A stretch of DNA of 64,000 nt from Spinacia oleracea (taxonomy: Eukaryota > Streptophyta > Magnoliopsida > Caryophyllales > Amaranthaceae), in contig NC_079491.1 in NCBI RefSeq assembly GCF_020520425.1, forward strand, positions 28,449,449 through 28,513,448. Direction: 5' to 3'. Of this stretch, positions 31,879 to 43,089 are shown piece after piece (position 1 is the first letter of the stretch; each line of letters opens with the position of its first letter). Below the pieces are notes generated by a model that was not told where the DNA came from, did not search any database, and worked only from the letters and a program-made list of their open reading frames with translations. The translations under genes were made by a program, and so were the position numbers.

Positions 31879-34602
31879 TTAATTGCAACATAGTGTTTTG
31901 TGTTGAGAGGAAGCTAAAGGCTTTGTGAGCAAGTCTGCAAGCTGATTAGAGCTAGAAACATGAACTGTTTGTATAAATCCTTCTTCAACTTGTTCACGAA
32001 CATAGTGCATGTCACGTTTAAGAAGCTTTGTCTTGTCATGAAACATAGGATTGTGAGCAAGATGTTCAGCAGACTTATTGTCACAATAGAGCTGAACAGG
32101 TAAGGGAATTGTAACCTGAAGATCTTCTAATAAACCTTGAATCCAAACTAACTCACTGGTAGTAGCTGACATGCTTCTGTACTCTGCCTCAGCAGAGGAT
32201 TTGCTGACACTTCTTTGTTTCTTAGTTTTCCATGAGATCAGATTGTTTCCCAAGAATATAGCATAAGCATTTAGGGATCTTCTCCTGAACTGACAAGAGC
32301 TCCAATCTGCATCACTGTAAGCAGATAGTTGAGCTTCTGATGTAGCAGAATACCAAATTCCATCATCAATAGTACCCTTTAGGTACTGTAGAACATGCAA
32401 AGCAGCTCTTAAATGTGGAACTCGAGGATTATGAACAAATTGACTAAGGTGTTGCACACTGTAGGATAAATCTGGTCTAGTTATGCCCAGATTTAGTAGT
32501 CTGCCAACTAATCTTCTGTAAACATCAGGTTCATCAAGTAAATCACCTGAATCTAGTGACAATTTCAAACCACAAGATAAAGGAGCAGGAGCAGCTATAC
32601 AATCTTCCATGCCTGCATCAGTTAGTATATCTTTGATGTACTTCCTTTGAGACAAGAAAATACCATGCTCATTTCTGTGAACTTCAATGCCAAGAAAATA
32701 AGAGAGTTGACCAAGGTCTTTTATGGTGAAATCTTGATCCAAGAGAGTCTTAACTTCTTCAATCTGAAGTACAGAAGTACCAGTAACTAAGATATCATCT
32801 ACATAAATCAATACAATTAGGAATTCTCCATTCTTGCTTCTAGTAAAAAGAGAATAATCCTGTTTTGATTGTTGGAAGTCCTGAGTTCTCAGAAATTTAC
32901 TTAACTCTTTATTCCACTGCCCGGAAGCTTGTCTTAAGCCATAGATTGATCTTTTCAGTTTGCATACTTCATCAGAATTGGCTTTAGTATAACCAGGAGG
33001 TGGCTTCATGTAAACTTCTTCATCAATATAACCATGCAGAAATGCATTGTTTACATCCAGCTGAAACAATTCCCATCCTCTCATAGCAGCAAGAGCAATT
33101 ACTACTCTCACTGTAGCTAACTTAGCAACAGGAGAAAAAGTTTGGGTAAAATCTTTACCCTCAACTTGCTGATATCCAATGGCTACCAACCTTGCTTTAT
33201 GTCTTTCTATAGTATGATCTGGGTTCAACTTGGTTCTGTAAACCCATTTAGATCCAATTGCCTTTTTGCCCTTTGGCAACACTGTGAGCTCCCATGTGTC
33301 ATTGCTCTCCAAAGCATGAAGTTCTTTGTTCATGGCCAAGACCCAGTTACTGTCATGTTTGGCCTGATTATAGTGTTTAGGATCATTCTGTGTAGGCAAG
33401 ACAGAAAATGCCAAAGATTCCCAAGTGTCATAGCTGTTAAGTGCCATGGCAATCAACCAGATGTCATCATTCTCAATATCATCAGTTGGTGAATTAACAC
33501 AGAAAGAAAGAGACACAGTGGTGGTTGGGGAAGGCATATCTCTATGAGGCACATAACTCCCAACAAAATCTTTTAACATTGTAGAAGGTTTAACTGACCT
33601 TGTAGAATGTCTAATAACAGGCTCAGGAGGAGCAATAGTCAGAGTAGGAACATGAGTTAAAATAGTTTCTTGTCCAAGATCAAGACTGTGAGATGAGTCA
33701 GGAGAAGAAAAAGATGTATCATGTGAAGAAGAATTATGTAAAGTTTGTGGAATAAAGGAATTGGATGGAGAATGAATTGTTTGAGGAGAATCAGAAGAAA
33801 GAGAGAGATCTGAATGAGAAGATATAGAGAGATCTAAAGTATTTGTGTTTGAATGAGAAGATTCAGTACCAAAATTTATCATGTGAGGTACTGAAGACAA
33901 GGAAGTGTCAGAAACTGAAGTTTTATATGGGAAAATAGTTTCAAAGAAAATGACATCTCTGGATACAAATATGTCATGTGTATCAAGATCATAACACTTG
34001 AAAGCTTTGTAACCAGCAGGGTAACCTATAAACACACATCTCCTTGTTCTGGAATCAAATTTGTCCCTTTGAACTTTATTGTTATGTGCAAAACATAAAG
34101 AACCAAACACCCTTAGCTTGTCATAAACAGGTGCAGTGTTAAACAACACTTCAAAAGGAGTTTTCCAGTTCAGCAATCTTGAAGGAAGTTTGTTGATTAA
34201 ATGAGTGGCTGTCAAAACACACTCACCCCAAAACTTCTTGGGCAAACCAGAATGAAACCTTAATGCTCGAGAAATCTCAAGTAAACTCATGTGCTTCCTC
34301 TCAACCCTGCCATTCTGTTGAGGAATATAGGGAACACTCTTTTCATGTATCACACCTTTTGTGGCAAACAATGTCCTGCAACTATTATTCACAATTTCTG
34401 TTCCATTGTCAGATCTAACTTTCTTAACTTTCTTGTTGAACTGAGTTTCAACCATGGACAAGAAGTCAGAAATTACTTTATGCACTTGTTGTTTGTTGTG
34501 AAGCAAGTATGTCCAGGTAACCCTGCTATGATCATCCAATACAGTCAAGAAATATGATGCACCATCTAAGCTTTTAATTTTATAAGAACCCCACAAATCC
34601 AC
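31879..34602 (-). CDS. copia integrase, reverse transcriptase and RNase H
   Basis: 907-codon open frame. Integrase: MDLWGSYKIKS, FLTVLDDHSRVTWTYLL, VRSDNGTEIVNNSC and PQQNGRVERKHMSLLEISRA carry the DDE residues; VFGSLCFAHN and CVFIGYPAGYKAFKCYD follow. After a Ser/Thr-rich linker comes RT (NKELHALESNDTWELTVLPK; VYRTKLNPDHTIERHKARLVA; LDVNNAFLHGYIDEEVYMKP; YGLRQASGQW; LIVLIYVDDILVTGT). RNase H has AYSDADWSSCQFRRRS, SSAEAEYRSM and LYCDNKSAEHLAHNPMFHDK. All catalytic motifs are present. The start is not native: a frameshift at about 34605-34650 separates it from the upstream frame. The very end also leaves frame, since KLGLISKVQLEGG is read one frame over. Confidence 0.9.
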   Translation of the reverse strand: MDLWGSYKIKSLDGASYFLTVLDDHSRVTWTYLLHNKQQVHKVISDFLSMVETQFNKKVKKVRSDNGTEIVNNSCRTLFATKGVIHEKSVPYIPQQNGRVERKHMSLLEISRALRFHSGLPKKFWGECVLTATHLINKLPSRLLNWKTPFEVLFNTAPVYDKLRVFGSLCFAHNNKVQRDKFDSRTRRCVFIGYPAGYKAFKCYDLDTHDIFVSRDVIFFETIFPYKTSVSDTSLSSVPHMINFGTESSHSNTNTLDLSISSHSDLSLSSDSPQTIHSPSNSFIPQTLHNSSSHDTSFSSPDSSHSLDLGQETILTHVPTLTIAPPEPVIRHSTRSVKPSTMLKDFVGSYVPHRDMPSPTTTVSLSFCVNSPTDDIENDDIWLIAMALNSYDTWESLAFSVLPTQNDPKHYNQAKHDSNWVLAMNKELHALESNDTWELTVLPKGKKAIGSKWVYRTKLNPDHTIERHKARLVAIGYQQVEGKDFTQTFSPVAKLATVRVVIALAAMRGWELFQLDVNNAFLHGYIDEEVYMKPPPGYTKANSDEVCKLKRSIYGLRQASGQWNKELSKFLRTQDFQQSKQDYSLFTRSKNGEFLIVLIYVDDILVTGTSVLQIEEVKTLLDQDFTIKDLGQLSYFLGIEVHRNEHGIFLSQRKYIKDILTDAGMEDCIAAPAPLSCGLKLSLDSGDLLDEPDVYRRLVGRLLNLGITRPDLSYSVQHLSQFVHNPRVPHLRAALHVLQYLKGTIDDGIWYSATSEAQLSAYSDADWSSCQFRRRSLNAYAIFLGNNLISWKTKKQRSVSKSSAEAEYRSMSATTSELVWIQGLLEDLQVTIPLPVQLYCDNKSAEHLAHNPMFHDKTKLLKRDMHYVREQVEEGFIQTVHVSSSNQLADLLTKPLASSQHKTLCCN

Positions 34603-34640
34603 ATAAATTAAATAAAAGCATTCAGATGCTTTACTATCAC

Positions 34641-35432
34641 TTACAGTAAATGGAAATTTGTGTTGCTTAGAATGATAACAAACATTACTGTAAGCCCTTT
34701 ACAATATTCAGCACTCATATGCTTCATTTTGGACAAAGATGGGTGTCCCAATCTAGCATGTAGAAGATCTAGTTGACCTTGAGTACCAACCTTAGACAGT
34801 CCTATACTAGTTGCAGTCTTATTTGGCAATCTCATCTTATTTACATTGCTAATATTATCAGAAACTGCATTTGCTACTGTATTACAATTCAATTCCTGCC
34901 TGACTAATCCAATATTGTTCCTTCCAGTGGAACTGTTGCAATCTGTATCTTGAACAAAGTAGTATAGACCTTGTAATCTTTGTCCAGCACCAATCACTTT
35001 GTAACTAACAGGGTCCTGGAAAGAATATCCAGTACTAGTGAATATAACATGAACTTTATTCTGTTCTATCAATCTTCCAACAGACATCAAATTGTGTTTG
35101 AAACCATGTATCAACAAAACATCAATTAATTTCAGTTTGACACTCAAAATTATGTCACCTATAGTATCCACAGTCATTTGAGTTCCATCAGGTAACCCAA
35201 CTTTAATCAAGTTTTGCAGCTTTCTTTTATTTATCAGCAAAGATTCATCATATGTCATATGATCACATGCACCAGAATCCACAATCCATAAACACTTATC
35301 ATGCAACCTATTCACATTGCAATTAAAGGAATGTGACATAATACCTGCATAATTGGCATATGAGCATGAATTTCCACCAGTTTCACCATTCTGAGCATGC
35401 TTGCTTTTCATTGCTACATGACTTCTAGACAT
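34641..35432 (-). pseudogene. copia protease and gag-pre-integrase segment
   Basis: CLWIVDSGACDHMTYDESLL gives an intact D-S-G protease site. Then SVKLKLIDVLLIHGFKHNLMS and GQLDLLHARLGHPSLSKMKH, the gag-pre-integrase domain. The frame ends in a shifted tail (CKGLTVMFV). It overlaps the upstream Gag frame by 19 bp in a different frame, which looks like a frameshift, not a programmed junction. Confidence 0.82.
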
Positions 35433-36574
35433 ATAGCATTCAACATCTCATTATCCATAGTTCCAGAATCAGCAATTGTTTCATCAAGTGGATTATCAGC
35501 AACATCTGTAGAATGAACATGAGCTGCAAGTCTGTTTCCAGTTGGTTGGAATCCTTTTGATGCTTTGATTGAATTGTACCAATCTGGATAACCTATCAGC
35601 TTAAAACATTGATCAACAGTGTGACCTTTGATTTTGCAGTGAGTACAGACTTTGTACATCTTTTCCTTCTTTAGATCTTTCCAATCCTTTCTCCCTTGAC
35701 CATTAGTGGCTCTCTGAATCTGACCATTCTTATGAATCTGAGCAGCCATAGCACTGCTATTCATAGCACTGCTTTCAGCAATAGCAATGCTGACTTCCTT
35801 CTGTTTTTCTATTTGCTGAGTAATAGAAAACACTTTGTTTATACTAGGCAAGGGATCCATGGATAAAACATTGGTAACAATTCCTTCAAAACCTCCATTA
35901 AGACCAAGCAGAAATTTCATCATCTTATCCTCTTCTTCGAACTCTGCTACTTTCTTTAGAAACAAGCAACTGCATCTACTCAACGCACCACATACACATG
36001 TAGGAAAAGCTCTTAGGCTTTGCATTTCATCCTACAATTTCTTCAATCTTCCATAATATGTGACTATAGTCATATTTTCCTGATTTAAATTGTCAATCTC
36101 CTTCTTTAACTGATATATCAGTGGACCATTAGATTGTCCAAATCTCTCATTCAATTCTTTCCAAAGATCAACAACATTATCAATGTATCCAAAATCATCA
36201 GCCAAATCATTATTCATTGAACTCAATATCCAGCTAACCACCATAAAATCCACACGTTTCCATTTAGAATAGTCTTTGTGATTCACAGCAGGTTTTAGAA
36301 TATCTCCATTAATGAATCCTTCTTTGTTCTTAGCAATTAATGCGCGTTTAACATTTCTACTCCAGCGAGTAAAATTCATACCATTAAACGCAACAGCTAC
36401 TAGAGAAGATGTAGGATTATCTGAATTTGCTACAAAATAAGGACTGAGAATCCTGCTGATCACCTTCTGAATTTTCGAACGCCATTTCAATCGAGTTTTG
36501 GAAGTAATACTCTCAATCAAGGAATTACAGAATTCGTGCAAGAAATTTCGCAACAGCAAGAAATTTCGCAACAA
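35414..36574 (-). pseudogene. copia Gag (one nonsense codon)
   Basis: Gag text in one frame from 36574: LVAVAFNGMNFTRWSRNVKR, FINGDILKPAVNHKDYSKWK, LWKELNERFGQSNGPLIYQL and VTYYGRLKKL. A TAG at about 36029-36031 stands where a Trp codon is expected before DEMQSLRAF. The frame goes on through CSCLFLKKVAEFEEEDKMM and the zinc knuckle CTHCKIKGHTVDQCFKLIGY. Gag would form the particle shell. Confidence 0.85.
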
Positions 36575-36656
36575 AATTCTCAGTAATCACTCGCACTCAC
36601 TCTCAATTCTTTAAGAAGAAATTGAGGAAAACCTAAATCTCAAGCACGAGATATTT

Positions 36657-36668
36657 GCTGTGATACCA
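36657..36668 (-). other. primer-binding site of minus-strand copia
   Basis: Minus strand TGGTATCACAGC directly follows the LTR end TATA. It differs by one base from the common TGGTATCAGAGC initiator-Met site. Confidence 0.75.
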
Positions 36669-36886
36669 TATAGAATTAGAGAAGATCAGATTGGGGAGAT
36701 TATAATCTCATTATCATTATTGCACAACAACTCAAATGATTGAAATCAAACGACTTATATACAATGATGGTAGTAGGCTGACATCAGCAAGCTTACAACA
36801 ACTGAAGTCTAACAACCTAACAACCTCTAACTGACTTTACAAAATAAAATTATAAAATATAAATATTGTTATAAATCCTACTACTA
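36669..36886 (-). repeat. 5' LTR of minus-strand copia
   Basis: About 218 bp. It matches the other LTR with only a few differences but has CTACTA at its outer edge where the other has TATA. The outer limit is set by the TCCTA duplication at 36887-36891. Confidence 0.85.
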
Positions 36887-36891
36887 TCCTA

Positions 36892-37473
36892 AAATATAAT
36901 TTCATTCTAACTAGATATCTAAAAGTAAGTTTATTTTGGTCATTTTGATTCGAGTTTTAGGACTTGAATAGACAAACTAAACAATGATAATGGTCCCTAA
37001 ACCAAAGGGAAAAATTAAAAAATGGTCCCGAAATCAAAAGGAAAAATTAAAAAAAAGTTAACGAAGTTTTAGGTACGGTCCTACTACTTTTTATATATTC
37101 CCTCCAACATATACAGGATAAAAATATGGAAAAAAAGGCACAAATAAATAATCAGACATTCATCTAAATTCAGAATATCACATCGTTCACACAAGAGATA
37201 ATGATGGATTTGTTGGTATTTATTCTAATAGTCTCTGTCACACTCCATTTCCTTTTCCATGTCCAACATCAAATATTAGTTACTCCGTAAATTAGTAATC
37301 ACCTTTCACTTTCCCTATACATATTGTCGCTGAAACTACCTCAACATTTCTTAGCACTTACCACATATATGCGGAATAATTTTAAGAGATTGGTGGATCG
37401 TACTGGAAATATTTTTCTTGACATAGTTATAACAAAACATAAAAGTAAATATCTGATGTGAACGGCTTATCTG
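36892..37473. other. non-coding stretch between copia and TRIM
   Basis: AT-rich sequence with no coding signal. It includes purine-rich words (AAAAATTAAAAAATGGTCCC near 37010) and no recognised element ends. Confidence 0.4.
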
Positions 37474-37478
37474 ATAAC

Positions 37479-37710
37479 TGTCAAAGAACAAATTCAACCA
37501 AAAGTTTAAGCTAAGGGCTTGAAGTGTAGATGTAGCATAGGCTTCCTCATACCCAGCGCGAAATATTTCCTTTTGAAATGAGGGGTGGATGCATGAGATT
37601 TGAACCCGTAACCTTTGCGTCACGCTGGCTCTGATACCATGTCAAAGGACCAACTCAACCAAAAACTTAAGCTGATGGTTGAAGCTGAAGATTAGTTTTA
37701 TACTCTATCA
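37479..37710 (-). mobile_element. TRIM (terminal-repeat retrotransposon in miniature)
   Basis: Two 71-bp LTRs, 37479-37549 and 37640-37710, both starting TGTCAAAG on the plus strand and ending in CA. They flank an interior of only 90 bp. A full TGGTATCAGAGCC primer-binding site (complement at 37627-37639) touches the right LTR. A 5-bp duplication ATAAC flanks the element (37474-37478 and 37711-37715). The LTRs are only about 80% alike, so it is old. The interior has no ORF, so mobility depended on proteins from other elements. Confidence 0.8.
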
Positions 37711-39825
37711 ATAACAGACCGACAATCATGCATATACGTGATGTGTTTAATTAATTGGTTTTTCGTAACTGCATAATACAGACTATACACCCGAGTTTAT
37801 GTTAAAAAGAATTACTACGGTTGGGATGTTTATATTTTGTAGATATATGTACACGTCATGCCCTAGTTGTAAAGTAAATAATGGGATAATTGTCTCTAAC
37901 TTTAGTCATTGAATTCTAAGTGACGGATAGATTTGGGAAATGAGCTGCCTGAGTATGATATCGATCTAAAGGGAAAAAGTGATGTTATAGAGCTTGATCC
38001 GTGGATACGTACAGTGATAGATGGTCCATGTCTTAGCTTGCGTGATGCTCAGGAGTCGGGACTCAGGAGTCAGGACTCGGATAGGCACTTAATTTAGTAC
38101 CACAACGTTAGTTGTCCCGACAAATTAATGCTAATCGTCCCATAACTGAACCAAGTATTACTCAGTTGTAACAAGTTGGGGGAAAATGGATAGTGATAGG
38201 AGTACACATGGTGTGCAAGAGCATCTTACAAACCTGAACCAAGTATTACTCAGTTGGCCCAAGTTGGGGGAGATCAAATGGCTTAATGGGTCAAAGAATT
38301 ATTATTTGCTTTGTCCCAATTTACCAACAACATCTTAATCACTGCTTTAGTTATGTTTTTGTTTATATTTACATAACTAATTAAATTTTATCTGCAATTT
38401 GAAAGTCTTGTTCCTTCACTTACCCTACACCAACATAGAATCGTCACTAGTTCTTACCATCCAACACAACCTCTAATTATTTCTCACTTTTCTTTTACAC
38501 TTACACTTTTAATTACCCTCTGTCTCACTATCTTATACAAAATGACTTACTAATTTTTGGCCATTTCACATCTTAGTTTTTGCAGTTTCAATTAACAAAC
38601 TTGATAATCAAAGAAAAGTCTGAAAACAATTTTCTTTTTTTTAAAAAGAAAAAGATAAATAAATAAAATTTTGTCAAACTTTTAGGTCTCCTGGACTACT
38701 TTTTGTCAAACTTTTAGGTCTCCTGGACTACTTTTAAGGTATTTTCACCCAAAGGGCCGGGGCAAAGGCCGAAAGGGGCCCAATTCCTCTGACATATACA
38801 AGATAAAATTATGAAATTTTCACAATAAATGGCCCCTTTCCCTCCAAAATATCTCACACTCATCCATTCATAATTCATAATTGGATGGTTCCAAGTAACT
38901 TCTAATATGAACAAATAGGTAATGATGAATTTAGGTGTTATTTGATTGACATGAAATTATGAAAAATATATGACCTTCTAGAAAATAGGAGATTGAATAA
39001 TTTTGGTATTGTTTGATTGATATAAAACATAAAAATGGAGGAATTGATTATTGGGTGTTCATAGGTAAGTGAAACTTTCTATGAAAATTTACTTCTCATC
39101 GATCTTCAATCAAACTATGTCTCCTATTTTATAGAAAATAATTACACATGATAAACTTTTTCCTAGAAAATTCAAAATGTCACTCCTGAAAATTCTTTAC
39201 ATTAATTCACTATTTCCACGGACTCCAATACAATATAAAACCACTAATATATCCAATTTCGTGTATGAAAAATAATAAAAGTAGATATTTTGAAAATAAA
39301 TAACAAGACGAATCTAACACGATTCTACATAATATTGTTTTGTTGTACTACGCATATAATAGTGAGAATTTAAAATCAAAGTTTATATACTTTTAACACA
39401 TAAGCAACTAGACGACCCCTTTATTTATACCTTTGTACGTTGGCATTTATTCTAATAGCGACGCGCGACTGTCACACTCAATTTCATTTTCCATGTCTTA
39501 TATTGCATCAAGTATTTGTTTTAGGACAACTTTTTCATACCTTTCACTTTACCTAAGCATTGTCCATGAAACTACCTCGCCATTTCTTAGCACATACCGC
39601 ATTATATTACCAGAATAATAACAGTCCCACTCCCTTCAATTCCACAAAACAAGTATCATTAGGAGTTTAGGACATGTAATAAACTATTCAGTACATTGAC
39701 ATAACGAAACAACTCTTTTTGAAGGGGCAGCATAACAAAACATTACGTAAATATTCGACATGGATTTTTTGTCCAATTATATATCTTAGTTGCTTCTTTG
39801 TAGTTCACGCATAAAACTAGACCGA
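37711..39825. other. non-coding; short local duplications
   Basis: No gene seen. Near-identical copies of CTGAACCAAGTATTACTCAG occur near 38149 and 38235. A 34-bp tandem duplication (TTTTTGTCAAACTTTTAGG...) lies at about 38670-38738. The rest is AT-rich. Confidence 0.5.
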
Positions 39826-40060
39826 CACGGCCAGGGACAGACCTAGGATTTGGTTATAGTTGCACGACCATTTGGATTTTAATTTGAGTATGTATAATTT
39901 ATCTAATTAATTACAATTTTAGCAATTTAAAAATATACTTCGTATATTGTAATTGGTCCCACTAGCTAGCTCATAAAGTAAAGTATAGGGTAGTCAGTGG
40001 CAGAGCCAGGATTTTTTTTTCGGGGTGTCGGCAGTGGCGTATCCAAGATTTTTAGTGTGT
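39826..40060. repeat. clustered hAT-like MITE ends
   Basis: Three sequences of the CAGTGGCGGATCCAGGATTT type lie close together: CAGGGACAGACCTAGGATTT (39832), CAGTGGCAGAGCCAGGATTT (39998) and CAGTGGCGTATCCAAGATTT (40032). They look like left ends of separate or nested hAT-like MITEs. Matching right ends were not located. Confidence 0.4.
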
Positions 40061-40760
40061 TACGTTGTGTGTGATAATCTTCCACAAAACACAATATATT
40101 AGTAAAAAAAATGTACAGTCCTAAAATTAATAAATATTCATATTACAATCAAACACCTACAAAATTATTACAATTATTCTCTACTTGTTTCATATGCGTG
40201 GTGAAATAATAATTAACAGACTGTGTGCTTAATTCGACATTCTAAGAGACCGATTATTTCTAAATAGTGGTCTCTTAGGATTATCCACCAAATATTCAAA
40301 ACTCTACGAGACCAGTTGTTTTAAAAGAATGGTCTCTTACGATTATCCCCATAGTGTACGCGCTTTCTTATGTGTAGTATAACCTGAGAGATCAGTCCTA
40401 CATTATAACTGGTCTTTTAGCTCTCAACTATAATTTATTTTTTCCAATTTTTCTTTTGGGGGATCGGTGGACCCCTAATTGAGTTTCTATAAGAAGCTAA
40501 TCATATTGTGAAATATTTTATTAATACTAAAGCTAAACAAGGAATTTAATTTGATTAATTATAGCTATTAGCTACCTTGTTTTGGTTTTCAAAAAAGTCA
40601 TATAATAAGAAAGAACGTACCATATGTCCATAAAGATAGACTTTCAAGTGTTGTTTGGTTAATTTGGTGTAAGATTAGTTAGTACTTACTGTAGTACGCA
40701 GTAGACTAGTATGTACCAAGGAAATTTACTCAATTACTCCTACATACTCCATATTACGTA
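40061..40760. other. non-coding with palindromic ACCGATT/GGTCTC motifs
   Basis: 40230-40440 carries repeated GAGACC/GGTCTCTTA words in both orientations, as in MITE interiors. No ORF or clear ends. Confidence 0.35.
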
Positions 40761-41024
40761 GGCTGCGTTTTGTTCAACTTATTTGACCTAAACTTATCTG
40801 AACATATTGGAATTTATGGAACTTATCTGAACTTATTTGAATTTATTGATGTTTTTTATTAATAATAATGATAATAATAATGATAATAATTAATAATTAA
40901 TATTTAATATTAAATATAAAATATTAAATATTAAATATTAAATAATAAGTAATAAGTAATAAATAATATGGAGTAATAATAAATAATAAGTATTAAATAA
41001 TCAATAATAATTAATAATAATAAT

Positions 41025-41056
<32 letters not shown>

Positions 41057-41524
41057 ATTAATACTCCCTCCGCCCCACATTACTTGTTACACTTTCCTTT
41101 TTCGTCCGTCCCAGATTACTTGTTACACTTCTATATTAGGAATGACCCCACAATTATTATATTGTATCTCTCTCTTTCCACTAAAAAAAAGTTTTGTCCT
41201 CACACCCTCTCTCATTCAATTAAAAAAATACACCACTAACTCATATCACATCTACTTTTTAAATAAAATAACAATTAATAACCAAACAACCACTTAACAC
41301 TTTGTGCAAAAATAAATGTAAAGAGGTAATGTGGGACGAAGGGAGTAAAAAATAAAAATAAATAAATATAATAAATATAAATAAATAATAATAAATTAAT
41401 AATACTAATAATAATAATGGAACTTATTGGAACTTATCTGAACTTAATTATTGAAACTTTAATTGTAACTTATCTGAACTTATTGAACTTAAAACTTATT
41501 TTTTTAAGTTGAACAGAACGCACC
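40761..41524. mobile_element. TIR MITE with AT-rich core and nested Stowaway
   Basis: The left end GGCTGCGTTTTGTTCAACTT and the complement of the right end GGTGCGTTCTGTTCAACTTA form inverted repeats. Inner repeats of GAACTTATCTGAACTTA extend them. The core is ATAAT/TTATTA simple sequence (about 40855-41060 and 41350-41415). A complete Stowaway element sits in this core. Confidence 0.7.
41064..41345. mobile_element. Stowaway-like MITE
   Basis: 282 bp between TA duplications, ends CTCCCTCCGCCCCACATTAC and its complement GTAATGTGGGACGAAGGGAG. It is inserted in the AT-rich core of the larger MITE. Confidence 0.9.
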
Positions 41525-41720
41525 TGTACTAGTTTATCTAAATGAAACATACATGCACTTGATTTAGTGGTGAAATTAATAAATTCAGCGTGTTGTAATT
41601 AGTTAAATTCTCTCGGGGATACTTTAACTTCCCCATATTCTTAAGCTATTTTTCACTTTATTTTATAATAATGATCTACTTTCTCCTTTTCTTTTTAATT
41701 ACTGGAGTAACTTAATTTAT

Positions 41721-41884
41721 TTTTTGGTGTTAGCGTACCCGGTTCATCTTTAAGGCTAGTTCGGATTCTGGGCGAGTTCTGGGTGAATATGTTTCATTTC
41801 CCTCCCAATTGTGTGGCGGGGGATCGAACACGGGTCCTCTCTAACAAGTTCAGCCCCAAACACCACTGGACCAACAGACAATTG
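41721..41884 (-). mobile_element. tRNA-derived SINE, copy 2 of family A
   Basis: Minus strand begins CCAATTGTCTGTTGGTCCAG and shows box A TTGGTCCAGTGG and box B GTTCGATCC. The A-rich tail is the plus-strand T-run at 41721-41726. A perfect 14-bp duplication GTAACTTAATTTAT flanks it (41707-41720 and 41885-41898). The sequence closely matches 11896-12072. Confidence 0.88.
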
Positions 41885-41930
41885 GTAACTTAATTTATCA
41901 AAGTGGAATTAACATTGATAATCGAAAAGT

Positions 41931-42199
41931 CACTACAAGAAATTGTACCATTAACGACGGGAAATCCCCTTATTAAAGACCAATAGTAATGGGTTTCCCT
42001 GTCGCGAACCTATCATGAAGGGGGGGTCGTAATTGATGGAAGATCCCGTCATTATCGTGTCGTAAAAGGCATTTGTGACGGTTACTCTCGTCTTTATTCG
42101 GGTGTTAGCTCCGTCGCAAAAAGTCTTTTGCGACGAGATTTTTGGCTCGTCATTATTGGGTTCTCATTAATTAATGACCCAAATTCTAGTAGTCTAGTG
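41931..42199. mobile_element. CACTA-derived MITE, copy 1
   Basis: Starts CACTACAAGAAATTGTACC and ends with a degraded TTCTAGTAGTCTAGTG. The interior is full of CGACGGG/CCCGTCG-type words, matching the better-kept copy at 49644-49924. No exact target duplication was seen. Confidence 0.75.
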
Positions 42200-43089
42200 A
42201 CAATTAAAAGGGAATGAAAAAAAGTTGGTTAAAGCGACAATTAATTGAAAACTGAAAAGGAATGGAAGAAGTTGTGAATTGTGCCGACCCGAGGCCCGAC
42301 ACGGCACGAGCACGAAAAAAGCACGGCCCAGTACGAGCACGAAGTCGTGGGTTATGGGTTGGGCCTGGCCGTAATTTTTTGAAAAAATACCCAAGACACG
42401 GCACGATACAACCCGACAAAACACACTAAATTTAGTAAAATTTGACTTAGGTATGACGGCTCGTAGGCCTGGATCTTATCTTAAAGCTTCCGGCCAGGCA
42501 CGACCTTGTACAGGGTGGGATTTGTGGGGCCGTGCCCATTTAGACTTATGGGCTCGACCCGAAGCCCAATCTCACTTGCCTCACAGAGTCACAGCCATCT
42601 TTAGAAGAATTACATGTTCCATAACGTATACATGTGCTAATTTGCGTTGTGTGTCACTGTGTTGTGTGAGGTACATGCACGACATATGTACTACACGTCT
42701 ACAACAAGTATTTGAAGTTATGATTTTTTTTATCCCTCCTAAAGATTAGGCCCATTAGGGAGACCGTTGCAATATACTTTTGTGTTTTGCTCAAGGAAAT
42801 GCAAAACTAGCAGTTAGAAACGGATCACGGATGGTTTATACCAAGTATATATGTCATGCCCTACTTGTAATGTAACAAATTACATGACGAATAGATTTGG
42901 GAATTGGTTTTGTTTGTTATTGTTTGTCTTAATTTTTATTCATGTATTCCTAACAGCCGCCCACTATAATAAGCTCACCTGGGACTTTTTTTTTCTAATA
43001 ATTTTTTTGGTTTCTGTGGATAAATGGTCCATGTCTTGCTTGGTGCTCAGGTATTCAATAGTACAACGTTGTCCTCACAAGCAAGATGT
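42200..43089. repeat. GC-rich dispersed repeat and non-coding sequence
   Basis: 42280-42570 is rich in GGCCCGACACGGCACGAGCACG-type words, in both orientations, as in plant GC-rich MITEs. Ends were not fixed. 42570-43089 shows no coding signal. Confidence 0.4.

Larger units (their letters stand above)
31627..36886 (-). mobile_element. Ty1/copia LTR retrotransposon with TATA-type LTR ends
   Basis: Minus-strand element of about 5.26 kb with LTRs at 31627-31840 and 36669-36886, flanked by TCCTA (31622-31626 and 36887-36891). The LTRs end in TATA (plus-strand left edge TATAGAATT) rather than TG..CA. Non-canonical ends including TATA are known for some plant copia families. Domain order is Gag, protease, integrase, RT, RNase H. 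Three breaks are visible upstream of a 907-codon intact integrase-RT-RNase H frame. Confidence 0.93.

Noticed and set aside
37627-37639. Pol III box in CTGATACCA and neighbouring TTTGAACCC as a SINE
   Set aside because: The complement TGGTATCAGAGCC touches an LTR end and matching 71-bp LTRs with ATAAC duplications fit a TRIM better.
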